Source: RGIG995 sp045543655 (GTDB lineage Bacteria > Bacillota > Clostridia > Oscillospirales > UBA644). Taken from it: 25,519 nucleotides of DNA. Shown here piece after piece: positions 15,699-23,619 of the stretch; within the stretch, counting starts at the first letter, position 1; each line of letters opens with the position of its first letter. A program made the translations under genes and the position numbers. The notes under the pieces are model-generated. The model was not told where the DNA came from. It worked only from the letters and a program-made list of their open reading frames with translations, and made no database searches. The stretch spans positions 1 through 25,519 of the forward strand of contig JAZPXN010000095.1 in NCBI GenBank assembly GCA_045543655.1, written 5' to 3'.

Positions 15699-16850
15699 TT
15701 AAAGGGTGGAAAGATACTGAAGGGTCTTTTTCCTGACCAAAAGGTCGGTTTCAAAGATCACGTCGAGGTCGGGGTTTTCAACTTGCTCCGCCTCCTCCAT
15801 CTGTCGCGCGACCACGTCCACGATGGCGGGGAAGGAAAGTTTTCCCTGTAAAAATCCGTGTACCGCCACTTCGTTTGCGGCGTTGACCACCGTGGGGTAG
15901 ATCCCGTCGGCGCGAATGGCCTGCCTGCACAGCTGCATCGCGGGGAAGACGACGTCGTCCGGCGCTGCAAAGGTCAACGGCGGCGTTTTCGTCAGATCCA
16001 GCCGATCCACCGGAGAGGGGAGACGGTCGGGATAGGTCAAGGCGTATTGAATGGCAATGCGCATATCGGGCAGTCCCAGCTGTGCCAGCACGGAATGATC
16101 GTCGAATTCGACCAGGGAATGGACGATGCTTTGCCGATGGATCAGCACCTCCACCCGATCCTCCGGAAGATCGAAAAGCCGCACCGCTTCCATGATCTCA
16201 AGGCCCTTATTCATGGTGGTAGCACAGTCTACGGTGATCTTTGCGCCCATTTTCCAGCTGGGGTGACGCAGGGCCATTTCCGGGGTGACCTTTGCGATTT
16301 CTTCCTTACTCTGTCCGAAGAAGGGCCCGCCGGAGCAGGTCAGCAGAATCTTTTTCAGTCTTCGCTCCGGCGGCGCCGCCTGGAGACATTGGAAGATGGC
16401 CGAATGCTCACTGTCCACGGGCAGGATCCTGGCACCGTATTTCTTCGCCTCCGCTTTGATGATAGGGCCCGCGGTGACCAAAGATTCTTTGTTTGCCACG
16501 GCAATATCCTTGCCCCTGCGGATTACTTCCAGGAAAGGCAGGGTGCCTGCCATGCCAACGATGCCGTTGACGGCCACGTCGAAGTCCGCCTCCCGGATCA
16601 TTTTGACCAGTCCCTCCGTGCCGGAGAATACGGCGGTCTTCGTATCTGCCACCCGGCGCTTCAGTTCGTTCGCCGCAGCTTCGTCGGTCATGACCGCATA
16701 GGCAGGATGCAACGACCGGATCTGTTCTTCGATCCGGTTAACGTCGGTATTTGCGGAAAGCCCGGCAGCCGTCAGTCCGAGATTCTCCAGTACGGACACC
16801 GTTTGCCGTCCAATGGATCCCGTGGATCCCAAAATTAAAATCTTATTCAT
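15699..16850 (-). CDS. dxr: 1-deoxy-D-xylulose-5-phosphate reductoisomerase
   Basis: This 383-residue NADPH enzyme makes 2-C-methyl-D-erythritol 4-phosphate, the first committed MEP step. The NADPH loop GSTGSIG is at 8-14, and the metal ligands D146, E148 (PVDSEHS) and E218 are present. The phosphate-binding SGGPF (S173) and RHPSW (His) motifs are kept. The usual VDSATxMNKG motif reads VDCATTMNKG here, so the Ser equivalent to E. coli S222 is C209 (see findings). The ATG at 16850 has only a weak GTGAGA site and lies 13 bases after the cdsA stop, suggesting dependence on upstream translation. Confidence 0.97.
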   Translation of the reverse strand: MNKILILGSTGSIGRQTVSVLENLGLTAAGLSANTDVNRIEEQIRSLHPAYAVMTDEAAANELKRRVADTKTAVFSGTEGLVKMIREADFDVAVNGIVGMAGTLPFLEVIRRGKDIAVANKESLVTAGPIIKAEAKKYGARILPVDSEHSAIFQCLQAAPPERRLKKILLTCSGGPFFGQSKEEIAKVTPEMALRHPSWKMGAKITVDCATTMNKGLEIMEAVRLFDLPEDRVEVLIHRQSIVHSLVEFDDHSVLAQLGLPDMRIAIQYALTYPDRLPSPVDRLDLTKTPPLTFAAPDDVVFPAMQLCRQAIRADGIYPTVVNAANEVAVHGFLQGKLSFPAIVDVVARQMEEAEQVENPDLDVIFETDLLVRKKTLQYLSTL

Positions 16851-16863
16851 ATCTCACGTTCCG

Positions 16864-17682
16864 TCAGGAAAAAATGGGGCAGATCTGGGTCATCAGATAC
16901 ATGAAGGGTGCCACGAACCAAATGGAATCAAACCGATCCATGATGCCGCCGTGCCCGGGGATCAGATTGCCGTAGTCTTTGACGTTGTAATAGCGCTTGA
17001 TCAGGGAAGCCGTCAAGTCTCCCAGAATGGAGATCAGCGTGCCGGGGATCGCGTAGGCCGCAACGATCGGGTAATTGACCTTCGCGCCGAAAAGACTGAC
17101 CACGAAGGCGCAAAGAAAGGAGATCGCTACGCAGATTACGAGACCGCCCACCGCACCTTCCACCGTCTTTTTGGGGGAGATGACCGGCGCCAGCTTGTGC
17201 TTTCCGAACAGAGATCCGCAGAAATAGGCCCCCGTGTCCGGTACCCAGGCCAGAATGAAGATCATGACCAGATTCCAAAAGCCGAATTCCGTTCTCCGGG
17301 TCAGGATTACGGCGCCGAAGAACCACGCCACCAGCACCGCCATGAACAACGCGAAGGCCAGATCCGGCAATTTCGTGTTTTTGTAGTCCTTTAAATAATA
17401 TGTAAGGGCCGCGATAAACAGAAGGAAGGTCAGAAGGAGATGGATCTCCCGATAAAAGGGAATGGCCGGATCTGCGCAGAATACGAAGATCGCCGCATAG
17501 GCCATCGTCCCCACGGTCATAAGCTTCCGGGTGTGCAGACCCGCAACCTTCAGAATTTCATAGATCCCAGCCGTCGCTACCGCCGCCATGATCAGATTCA
17601 GAATAAAAGGAATTCCGGACGTAAACACCAAAATCAGCAAAAATGCAAAGATGCATACGCCGGAAAGAATCCGGGTTTTCAT
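16864..17682 (-). CDS. cdsA: Phosphatidate cytidylyltransferase
   Basis: This 272-residue membrane enzyme makes CDP-diacylglycerol from phosphatidic acid and CTP, the branch point for phosphatidylglycerol and cardiolipin. Several membrane segments are visible, the first two at about residues 5-25 and 28-45. The CTP-transferase signature lies at the C-terminus (LGDLTASLIKRYYNVKDYGNLIPGHGG and then MDRFDSIW, in two adjoining parts). Length and order (uppS-cdsA-dxr) are typical. The ribosome-binding site is weak (AGAGAG), and the gene follows uppS by 21 bases. Confidence 0.96.
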   Translation of the reverse strand: MKTRILSGVCIFAFLLILVFTSGIPFILNLIMAAVATAGIYEILKVAGLHTRKLMTVGTMAYAAIFVFCADPAIPFYREIHLLLTFLLFIAALTYYLKDYKNTKLPDLAFALFMAVLVAWFFGAVILTRRTEFGFWNLVMIFILAWVPDTGAYFCGSLFGKHKLAPVISPKKTVEGAVGGLVICVAISFLCAFVVSLFGAKVNYPIVAAYAIPGTLISILGDLTASLIKRYYNVKDYGNLIPGHGGIMDRFDSIWFVAPFMYLMTQICPIFS

Positions 17683-17703
17683 ATCGGTTCGTCTCTCTTT
17701 TCG

Positions 17704-18435
17704 TTATTGATTGCCGCCAAACTTGCGGACGCGTTTGGAATATGCCGTAATGGCTGCATCCAGCCGAGCTTCGTCAAAATCCGGCCAGTAGCAGGGGTCG
17801 GAATAATATTCCGAATAGGAGGATTGCCACAAGAGAAAATTGGAAAGACGCATCTCTCCTCCGGTTCGGACGATCAGGTCCGGGTCGGGCTGTCCCGCAG
17901 TATAAAGACGGTCGTCGATATCTTTCTCGGTCAGACGGGTTTTTCCCTCCCGGATGGCTCGGTTGGCCGCCTGCAGAATATCGGCACGGCCGCCGTAATT
18001 GATGGCAATGTTCATGGTCATGCGGATCTCCTTCGTCTGGGAAAGACGTTCAATCCGCTCCACCCGCTCCCGGAATCTTGGATCAAAGCCCGAAAGATCT
18101 CCGATAAAACAAATGCGGGTGTGGTGGTAAACTTCTTTTTCGCTGTGTTCCCAACGGTCCAGAAGGCTGTCCAGATAACGGGAAAAAAGGGTCATCAGTG
18201 CCGAAACCTCAGCGGCAGGACGGTTCCAGTTTTCCGTGGAGAACGCGTAAAACGTGATATGACGGATCCCTCTTGCAAAGGACGCTTCCACGATGCGCTC
18301 CAGAGCGTCGGCCCCTGCCTTGTGCCCCTGAGGTGTGGTCAATCCCTTTTCTTTCGCCCAACGGCGGTTTCCGTCCATGATAAAGCCGATGTGCACCGGC
18401 ATCTGAATCTGATCCAAAACGATCTTCTCCAACAT
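17704..18435 (-). CDS. uppS: Isoprenyl transferase (undecaprenyl-diphosphate synthase)
   Basis: This 243-residue cis-prenyltransferase builds the C55 lipid carrier for peptidoglycan and wall polymers from FPP and IPP. The catalytic motif HIGFIMDGNRRWA is at about residues 15-27, and ITFYAFSTENWNRP and DPDLIVRTGGEMRLSNFLLWQ are present in two later regions. The ATG at 18435 fits the family length, but the 17 bases before it (ATTATAAAAGAAAAAA) hold no Shine-Dalgarno sequence. A 12-bp hairpin separates it from frr. It supplies the same lipid-carrier pathway as dxr and ispG in this operon. Confidence 0.96.
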   Translation of the reverse strand: MLEKIVLDQIQMPVHIGFIMDGNRRWAKEKGLTTPQGHKAGADALERIVEASFARGIRHITFYAFSTENWNRPAAEVSALMTLFSRYLDSLLDRWEHSEKEVYHHTRICFIGDLSGFDPRFRERVERIERLSQTKEIRMTMNIAINYGGRADILQAANRAIREGKTRLTEKDIDDRLYTAGQPDPDLIVRTGGEMRLSNFLLWQSSYSEYYSDPCYWPDFDEARLDAAITAYSKRVRKFGGNQ

Positions 18436-18456
18436 TTTTTTCTTTTATAATCGCAA

Positions 18457-18485
18457 CCGTTGCCGCAGAGCTCCTGCGGCAACGG
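18457..18485 (-). promoter_or_regulatory. Intercistronic hairpin between frr and uppS
   Basis: CCGTTGCCGCAG (18457-18468) pairs perfectly with CTGCGGCAACGG (18474-18485) around a five-base loop. On the transcribed (minus) strand no U-run follows, so it is not a standard terminator. It could be an mRNA processing or stability element or a partial attenuator. An AGGAG lies at its tip, too far from the uppS ATG to act as a normal ribosome-binding site. Confidence 0.7.
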
Positions 18486-18512
18486 TCTACGGATTTAATA
18501 GGGGTTGAACGA

Positions 18513-19067
18513 TCAAACCGAAAGGATTTCCTTTTCCTTTGCGGCACGCATGGCGTCGATTTCCTTGCAGAATTTGTCGGTCAGGTTCTGAATTTCCTTT
18601 TCCGCATTCTTCAGATCGTCTTCCGTGATCTCACTCTTCTTTTTCTGCGCCTTGAAGCCTTCCAGAGCGTCTCTGCGGATGTTGCGGATGGCGGTCTTGG
18701 ATTCTTCGGACATCTTGCCGAGATCCTTGACGATGCTCTTGCGGCGTTCTTCGGTCAGCGGGGGGAAGGCCAGACGGATCACGCGGCCGTCGTTCTGGGG
18801 ATTGATGCCCAGATCGGAGACCTGAATCGCCTTTTCGATGGTCTTCAGCAGGCTCGAGTCGTAGGGCTGGATCAGCAGGGTCTTGCCTTCCTGTACGGAA
18901 ACGGTGGCCACCTGCTGGATGGGGGTCTTCACGCCCCAGTAGTCCACGCTGATCTTGTCAAGCACGGCCACGTTGGCGGCAGAAGCACGGATGGATGCAA
19001 AATCGTTCTGCAGCGCCTGGCGGGTTTTTTCCATTCTGTCGTTGGTTTCTTTGTATTCGGGTTTCAT
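18513..19067 (-). CDS. frr: Ribosome recycling factor
   Basis: This 184-residue protein splits post-termination ribosomes together with EF-G. Its length and sequence are standard: the three-helix-bundle N-terminus (RMEKTRQALQNDFASIRA), the DYWG segment (VDYWGVKTPIQQVATV) in the beta domain, and GRVIRLAFPPLTEERRK. The ATG at 19067 has GGAGG eight bases upstream. It lies 42 bases after pyrH, the conserved pyrH-frr order of most bacteria. Confidence 0.98.
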   Translation of the reverse strand: MKPEYKETNDRMEKTRQALQNDFASIRASAANVAVLDKISVDYWGVKTPIQQVATVSVQEGKTLLIQPYDSSLLKTIEKAIQVSDLGINPQNDGRVIRLAFPPLTEERRKSIVKDLGKMSEESKTAIRNIRRDALEGFKAQKKKSEITEDDLKNAEKEIQNLTDKFCKEIDAMRAAKEKEILSV

Positions 19068-19109
19068 AAAGGAATCCTCCGTTTATATTTATTACGGTTT
19101 TACACGATT

Positions 19110-19817
19110 TTATACGTTGATTACGGTGCCGACGTTGTTTCCGCAAAGAGCTTCGGCAATGCTCTCACCCTTGCCCAGCTGGAAAAGGAGCACGGGCATA
19201 TTCTTTTCCATGCAAAGGGATGCGGCGGTCAGATCGATCACGCCCAGCTTTTTATCCAGAATCTCGGAATAAGTGATGGCGTCGAATTTCTTTGCGTCGG
19301 GGTTTGTTCTGGGGTCTTTGTCGTAGACTCCGTCCACGGCCTTCGCCATCAGTGCGATGTCTGCGCCGATCTCGATGGCCCGCAGGGCCGCCGCCGTGTC
19401 GGTCGTGAAGAAGGGGCAGCCGGTGCCGCCGCCGAAAATAACGATCTTGCCTTCGTTCAGATATTTATCGGCCAGATCTTTGGTATAAGTCTCGCAGACC
19501 TGGGGCATGGCAACGGCGGAAAGAACCTTTGCTTCCGCGCCCACGAGACGAAACAGCTCGGAAAGGGCAATGGCGTTCATGTTCGTTGCCAGCATTCCCA
19601 TCTGATCGGCCTTGACCGGATCCATGTCCGATCCTTGGCGGCCTCTCCAGAAGTTTCCGGCGCCGCATACGATGGCAATCTGCGCTCCGCAGTCCAGGCA
19701 CCGGACGATATTCCGGCAAACCTCCGTGGCGGTATCGAAGTCAATGCCGTGGCCCAGATTCCCGGACAGCGCTTCGCCGCTCAGCTTGACTAAAGCTCTT
19801 TTATATTTCGTTTCCAT
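19110..19817 (-). CDS. pyrH: UMP kinase
   Basis: This 235-residue kinase phosphorylates UMP to UDP, the entry to pyrimidine nucleoside di- and triphosphates. Family motifs are clear: ALVKLSGEALSG near the start, VCGAGNFWRGRQG, DQMGMLATNMNA, FGGGTGCPFFTTDTAAALRA and the C-terminal GTVINV. The ATG at 19817 has a strong GGGAGG. It is the first gene of the long minus-strand operon; the rpsB-tsf pair that often precedes pyrH is not here. Confidence 0.98.
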   Translation of the reverse strand: METKYKRALVKLSGEALSGNLGHGIDFDTATEVCRNIVRCLDCGAQIAIVCGAGNFWRGRQGSDMDPVKADQMGMLATNMNAIALSELFRLVGAEAKVLSAVAMPQVCETYTKDLADKYLNEGKIVIFGGGTGCPFFTTDTAAALRAIEIGADIALMAKAVDGVYDKDPRTNPDAKKFDAITYSEILDKKLGVIDLTAASLCMEKNMPVLLFQLGKGESIAEALCGNNVGTVINV

Positions 19818-19848
19818 ACGATCCTCCCGGATGATTATATTCTATTCC

Positions 19849-19882
19849 CTATTATTTTACTATAAAATAATAGATTTGTAAA
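19849..19882 (-). promoter_or_regulatory. Promoter of the pyrH operon with overlapping palindrome
   Basis: On the minus strand, TTTACA (19882-19877) and TAAAAT (19859-19854) are 17 bases apart. A perfect 11-bp inverted repeat, CTATTATTTTA-CTA-TAAAATAATAG (19849-19873), covers the -10 box and part of the spacer, the position of a repressor operator. Confidence 0.55.
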
Positions 19883-19910
19883 GAGGAAAAGCGGAAATAA
19901 TATAATTTTT

Positions 19911-21053
19911 TCATATTTTCGGGACTTTTCGCGCCGATTCCGTCAGATCCGGGAAGCGTTTTGCCGGCGGGTCCGTGGTCAGAGCGAAAATTTCATCTCC
20001 CCGCAGCTGTATCGCCGCCATCGGATCTCCCCACCGCTCCGGGGTCAGGATCGGCAGGACGGGGAGGGTTGCGGTCTTCTTCATTTCCCGCAAAAGCTCC
20101 TGCCCCCGCTCGTTGAAGGCCAGGACCCGAAGATAGGTGATTTCCGGCAATTTCCGGGGGATCTGAAGATATCCGCATAAGATCGCCCGCCGTACGGCAG
20201 AATGGGGAAACCGCTTGGTTTTTGCCCGGTCTGCCAAGGCTTCAAGGGTTTCGGCGCCAGCGTATTTGCAGAGCCGCTCCGGCAGGCCCTCCCGCATTCC
20301 GTAGAATTCCCTCAGCCTTTCCGGGCCTGCGGTGCGGTAAAAGGCCATTATCGCCCGCTCTAACCGCTTCAGGTCTGCAAGGGGCGCGTCCTTGATCCGT
20401 TCGTAAGAGCCCGCGGGAAGAGCTTTCGTTACGTCTTCCCCCCGGCGCATCCGCTCCCGGATCGATTCCGCGCTTTCAAAGCCCGTACCGTCGTCCTCGT
20501 GATAGCTTCCTTTCCGCTCGATTGCCAGAAGCTCCATGCCGGCGTCCAGAACCTCCAGCGCCTTTCGGTAGGCAAGGGCAAGTACGTCGTTGGGCTTGTC
20601 GCTCCAGGGGGCGCCTGCGTCGGCTACGGCCTTTTTGCAGGCGGCGGGGTAGGAAAGACCCGTCTTCATGTTTTCTTTGATTTTCCCGCTTTTTTCCGCT
20701 TCTCTCAGGGCTTCGTACTGCCGCAGATTTTCTTCGTCACCGCTCTCGCAGCCGCAACAGACCGCGGTTACGATTCCCGTGGCCTGCAGTATTCTGATCC
20801 CTCCCCGGGCAAAGTCCTCTGCCGCCGCCACCGCATAGGGGAGAGGCAGCTCCAGCACCAGGTCGACCCCCGCCGCCACCGCTCCCTCCGCCCGGCGGTA
20901 TTTGTCGGTCAAGGCCGCGTCCGCCCGCTGAACGAAATTGCCGCTCATCACGGCTACGATCCCCTCGTATCCTCTCTCCCGCAGAAGGGAGATCTGATAT
21001 TCGTGTCCCTTGTGAAAGGGGTTGTACTCGGCTACGATCCCCGCTGTTTTCAT
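19911..21053 (-). CDS. tmcAL: tRNA(Met) cytidine acetate ligase
   Basis: This 380-residue YlbM-family enzyme uses acetate and ATP to acetylate the wobble cytidine of elongator tRNA-Met (ac4C34). The nucleotidyltransferase fold opens with GIVAEYNPFHKGHEYQI, containing the HxGH motif, and VLELPLPYAVAAAEDFARGG follows. The C-terminal half is helical. At 380 residues it is slightly short for the family but not truncated. The ATG at 21053 has a GGGGGG ribosome-binding site. It lies divergent from acetate kinase, whose pathway shares the acetate pool this enzyme uses; that link is suggestive only. Confidence 0.94.
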   Translation of the reverse strand: MKTAGIVAEYNPFHKGHEYQISLLRERGYEGIVAVMSGNFVQRADAALTDKYRRAEGAVAAGVDLVLELPLPYAVAAAEDFARGGIRILQATGIVTAVCCGCESGDEENLRQYEALREAEKSGKIKENMKTGLSYPAACKKAVADAGAPWSDKPNDVLALAYRKALEVLDAGMELLAIERKGSYHEDDGTGFESAESIRERMRRGEDVTKALPAGSYERIKDAPLADLKRLERAIMAFYRTAGPERLREFYGMREGLPERLCKYAGAETLEALADRAKTKRFPHSAVRRAILCGYLQIPRKLPEITYLRVLAFNERGQELLREMKKTATLPVLPILTPERWGDPMAAIQLRGDEIFALTTDPPAKRFPDLTESARKVPKI

Positions 21054-21102
21054 GGTGGCCCCCCTTTTTTTGGTGATAAAACTTAAAAAAGTGTGAAATC
21101 TC

Positions 21103-21131
21103 TTGCAAAATTTTAAAAAAAGGATTATAAT
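21103..21131 (+). promoter_or_regulatory. Sigma-A promoter of ackA
   Basis: TTGCAA (21103-21108) and TATAAT (21126-21131) are 17 bases apart. The predicted start is near 21138, giving a leader of about 58 bases. Confidence 0.75.
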
Positions 21132-21145
21132 AGTATCCGTATGTT

Positions 21146-21174
21146 ATTATACTACAAAGTTTAAAAAAAATCAA
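21146..21174 (-). promoter_or_regulatory. Sigma-A promoter of tmcAL, facing the ackA promoter
   Basis: On the minus strand, TTGATT (21174-21169) and TATAAT (21151-21146) are 17 bases apart. The predicted start is near 21139, so this transcript reads through the ackA promoter and the ackA transcript reads through this one. Confidence 0.6.
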
Positions 21175-21195
21175 GATATAGAAAGGCGTAAAATT

Positions 21196-22428
21196 ATGAA
21201 GATTTTAGTCATCAATGCCGGCAGCTCTTCTTTGAAGTTCCAGCTGATCGACATGGAAACCGAAACCGTTCTTGCCAAGGGGAACTGCGACCGTATCGGC
21301 ATCGACGGCGTGTTTGAGTACAAAGCACCTTCTAAGGGCATCGAGCTGAAGGACGAATGCCACTTCCCCAACCATACCGTTGCCGCCAATAAGGTTCTGG
21401 AAACCTTGGTGGATTCCAAGTACGGCGTGATCTCCGATATTTCCGAAATCGGCGCCGCCGGTCACCGTATCGTTCACGGCGGAAGCTATTTTATGGAAGC
21501 CACCCTCGTGGACAGCGACGACGTCGTGGAGAAGATCGAAGCCTGCCGCACCCTGGCGCCTCTTCACGCTATGCCCAACGCCGCCGGCATCCGTGCCTGC
21601 CGCGCCGCTATGCCCAACATCCCCCACGTGGCCGTGTTTGATACCGCCTTCCATTCCACCATGCCCGACGTGGCCAAGACCTACGCTCTGCCCCGGGATC
21701 TGTGCGAAAAATACAGCATTAAGCGTTACGGCGCTCACGGTACCTCCCATAAGTACGTCTCCCAGAAGACCGCCGAATATCTGGGCAAGAAGCCCGAAGA
21801 GCTGAAGATGGTCACCCTGCACCTGGGCAACGGCTCTTCCATCACCGCCGTGGACAAGGGTCGCTGCGTGGATACCTCCATGGGTCTGACTCCTCTTGCC
21901 GGCCCCCTCATGGGCACCCGCTGCGGTTCCATCGACCCCGCCATCGTCACCCTCCTGCTCGATAACGAGATGGTTAAGGACGAAAAGACCGGAGAGATGC
22001 GTCCCATGACCGGCTCCGAGCTGAACGACCTGATGAACAAGAAGTCCGGCGTCAAGGCCGTTTCCGGTCTTTCCAGCGACTTCCGTGATCTGGAAGCCGG
22101 CGCGGAGCAGGGCGACGAAAAGTGTGCCCTCGCCCTGGAAATGTTCGGCTATCAGTGTAAGCAGATCATGGCCGGCTACATTGCCATTCTCGGCGGCGTG
22201 GACTGCATCGTCTTTACCGCCGGTATCGGTGAAAACGGCCCCACTACCCGCACCAACGTTTGCAAGGGCCTTCTCGAACCCCTCGGCATCGAGATCGACG
22301 AGGAAGCCAACCATACCCGCGGCACCGTGGATATCACCGGAAAGAACTCCAAGATCAAGGTTCTCGTCATCCCCACCAACGAAGAGCTGATGATCGCCAA
22401 GGAAACCCTCGCCGTCGCCTTCAACTGA
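21196..22428 (+). CDS. ackA: Acetate kinase
   Basis: This 410-residue enzyme converts acetyl phosphate and ADP to acetate and ATP, the substrate-level phosphorylation step of acetate fermentation. Signatures are complete: MKILVINAGSSSLKFQLI at the N-terminus, RYGAHGTSHKYVS, VTLHLGNGSSITAV, MGTRCGSIDPAI and FTAGIGENGP. The ATG at 21196 is chosen because it aligns with the family start and AAAGG precedes it; the longer frame runs into the promoter. The usual partner pta (phosphotransacetylase) is not adjacent. Codon use is strongly biased, in line with high expression. Confidence 0.98.
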   Translation: MKILVINAGSSSLKFQLIDMETETVLAKGNCDRIGIDGVFEYKAPSKGIELKDECHFPNHTVAANKVLETLVDSKYGVISDISEIGAAGHRIVHGGSYFMEATLVDSDDVVEKIEACRTLAPLHAMPNAAGIRACRAAMPNIPHVAVFDTAFHSTMPDVAKTYALPRDLCEKYSIKRYGAHGTSHKYVSQKTAEYLGKKPEELKMVTLHLGNGSSITAVDKGRCVDTSMGLTPLAGPLMGTRCGSIDPAIVTLLLDNEMVKDEKTGEMRPMTGSELNDLMNKKSGVKAVSGLSSDFRDLEAGAEQGDEKCALALEMFGYQCKQIMAGYIAILGGVDCIVFTAGIGENGPTTRTNVCKGLLEPLGIEIDEEANHTRGTVDITGKNSKIKVLVIPTNEELMIAKETLAVAFN

Positions 22429-22448
22429 ATCTGATTCAAAAATCAAAC

Positions 22449-22480
22449 CCGCCCGCAGAACCTCCTGCGGGCGGATTTTT
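22449..22480 (+). terminator. Terminator of ackA
   Basis: CCGCCCGCAG (22449-22458) pairs with CTGCGGGCGG (22465-22474) around AACCTC, followed by ATTTTT. Confidence 0.93.
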
Positions 22481-22493
22481 ATGATTCTTCCGG

Positions 22494-22522
22494 GTATATT
22501 TGCCCCCGTCCTTCGCAAAATA
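22494..22522 (+). promoter_or_regulatory. Candidate forespore (sigma-G/F-like) promoter of the DUF421 operon
   Basis: No sigma-A promoter is seen before DUF421. Instead GTATA (22494-22498) and CAAAATA (22516-22522), 17 bases apart, resemble the -35 and -10 elements used by forespore sigma factors. GGGAGG precedes the ATG. The match is short and could be chance. Confidence 0.35.
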
Positions 22523-22548
22523 GAGAAAAAGATACGGGAGGTTCGGTT

Positions 22549-23190
22549 ATGGCAGTTGCAATGATCCGCACGGCGATTTTATACGTTTTGACCATTGCGG
22601 CGCTTCGTTGTATGGGCAAGCGGCAGATCGGGGAGCTGGAGCCGGCAGAGTTGGTCATTACTTTGCTGATCTCCGACCTTGCCACCCTGTGTATGCAGGA
22701 TCTGGAAATGCCTCTGATTTACAGCGTCATCCCTATGGCGACGTTGGTGATCCTGGAGATTGTCTTTTCCTTCCTGGCACTAAAAATTCCCCGTTTCAGC
22801 CGGGTTCTTGCGGGGCGGTATTCGGTGCTGATCGACGACGGAAAAATCGACCAGCGGGAAATGAAGCGGTCTCAGATGTCGGTGGCGGAGCTGATGGAGG
22901 AATTGCGGCAGAACGGCCTTATGGCGGTGGAGGACGTGAAATATTGCGTCCTGGAAAACGACGGTAAGGTCAGCGTGATCCCAAAAAAAGGCGCCACCCG
23001 GAAGGAATTGCCCTTGATTCTGGTCTCCGACGGCACCGTGATCCGGGAAAATCTCCACCGCCGGGGGATCGACGACGGGCAACTGGCTCTGATCCTGCAA
23101 AAAGAAGGGGTGACCGAGGTGAAAAGCGTCTTTTTGCTCTACGAGATCGCCGGAGCATACACCTGCATCCGCCGGGAGGAATTGCCGTGA
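22549..23190 (+). CDS. DUF421 (YetF/YdfR-like) membrane protein
   Basis: This 213-residue protein has the standard DUF421 layout. Hydrophobic segments at the N-terminus (TAILYVLTIAALRCMGKRQIGE and a segment near 60-80) are followed by a soluble beta domain with RYSVLIDDGKIDQREMKRSQMSVAELMEELRQ and VKYCVLENDGKVSVIPK in two parts. The MGKRQIGELEPAELVITLLISDLAT region is the most conserved part of the family. Relatives such as YetF are linked to spores and germination in Bacilli, but the molecular role is not settled. The ATG at 22549 has GGGAGG. It overlaps the next gene by the GTGA arrangement. Confidence 0.93.
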   Translation: MAVAMIRTAILYVLTIAALRCMGKRQIGELEPAELVITLLISDLATLCMQDLEMPLIYSVIPMATLVILEIVFSFLALKIPRFSRVLAGRYSVLIDDGKIDQREMKRSQMSVAELMEELRQNGLMAVEDVKYCVLENDGKVSVIPKKGATRKELPLILVSDGTVIRENLHRRGIDDGQLALILQKEGVTEVKSVFLLYEIAGAYTCIRREELP

Positions 23191-23573
23191 AAAGCCGGTT
23201 CTTTTGCGCCGCAGCGGCGGCGGTGCTTTTGGTTTTCTTCGTCTTCGTGGGACAGACGGCGCTGTGCCGGACGGCGACGGGACTGGCCGACGAGGCCGAC
23301 GAGATCTGCCGGGCGTTATCCGACGATACCCGGGCGGAGGAGGGGCTGGAGCGCCTCTCCGGGCTGATTCGCCGCTTTTCCGACCGTCGCCCCCTCCTTG
23401 CGGTCTTCGCCAACGATTCCCGTATTCACGAAATCGACCGGGCGCTGTCCCGCGCGGAGGAATTGGGCAGGGAAGGGGATCTTTCCCCCGCCCTTGAGGC
23501 CTTGAGCGATCTTGCCGCCACTCTGCGGGAATTGGCCGAAACCCACCGCCCCACCTGGGAAAATATTTTGTAA
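23187..23573 (+). CDS. DUF4363 family protein
   Basis: This 128-residue protein has one N-terminal hydrophobic segment (about residues 4-23, FFCAAAAAVLLVFFVFVGQT) and a helical, acidic remainder that should sit outside the membrane. Length, topology and the position directly after DUF421 match DUF4363 as found in spore-forming Clostridia. The start is GTG at 23187, overlapping the DUF421 TGA, with GGGAGGA nine bases upstream. G+C is very high (70% in 23281-23340), above the rest of the window. A role as partner of the DUF421 protein is inferred from coupling. The function is unknown. Confidence 0.82.
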   Translation: MKSRFFCAAAAAVLLVFFVFVGQTALCRTATGLADEADEICRALSDDTRAEEGLERLSGLIRRFSDRRPLLAVFANDSRIHEIDRALSRAEELGREGDLSPALEALSDLAATLRELAETHRPTWENIL

Positions 23574-23619
23574 TCCCGCCGCTTTTGCGGATATTTGCCA
23601 CATTTGTTGAAAATAAACC

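Noticed and set aside
21205..22518. A 437-codon minus-strand frame opposite ackA
   Set aside because: It is a mirror frame with the same cause; its start would lie beyond the ackA terminator without a promoter.
23574..23619. Terminator after DUF4363 (CCGC-TTTT-GCGG)
   Set aside because: The stem is only four base pairs and no proper T-run follows; too weak to call.
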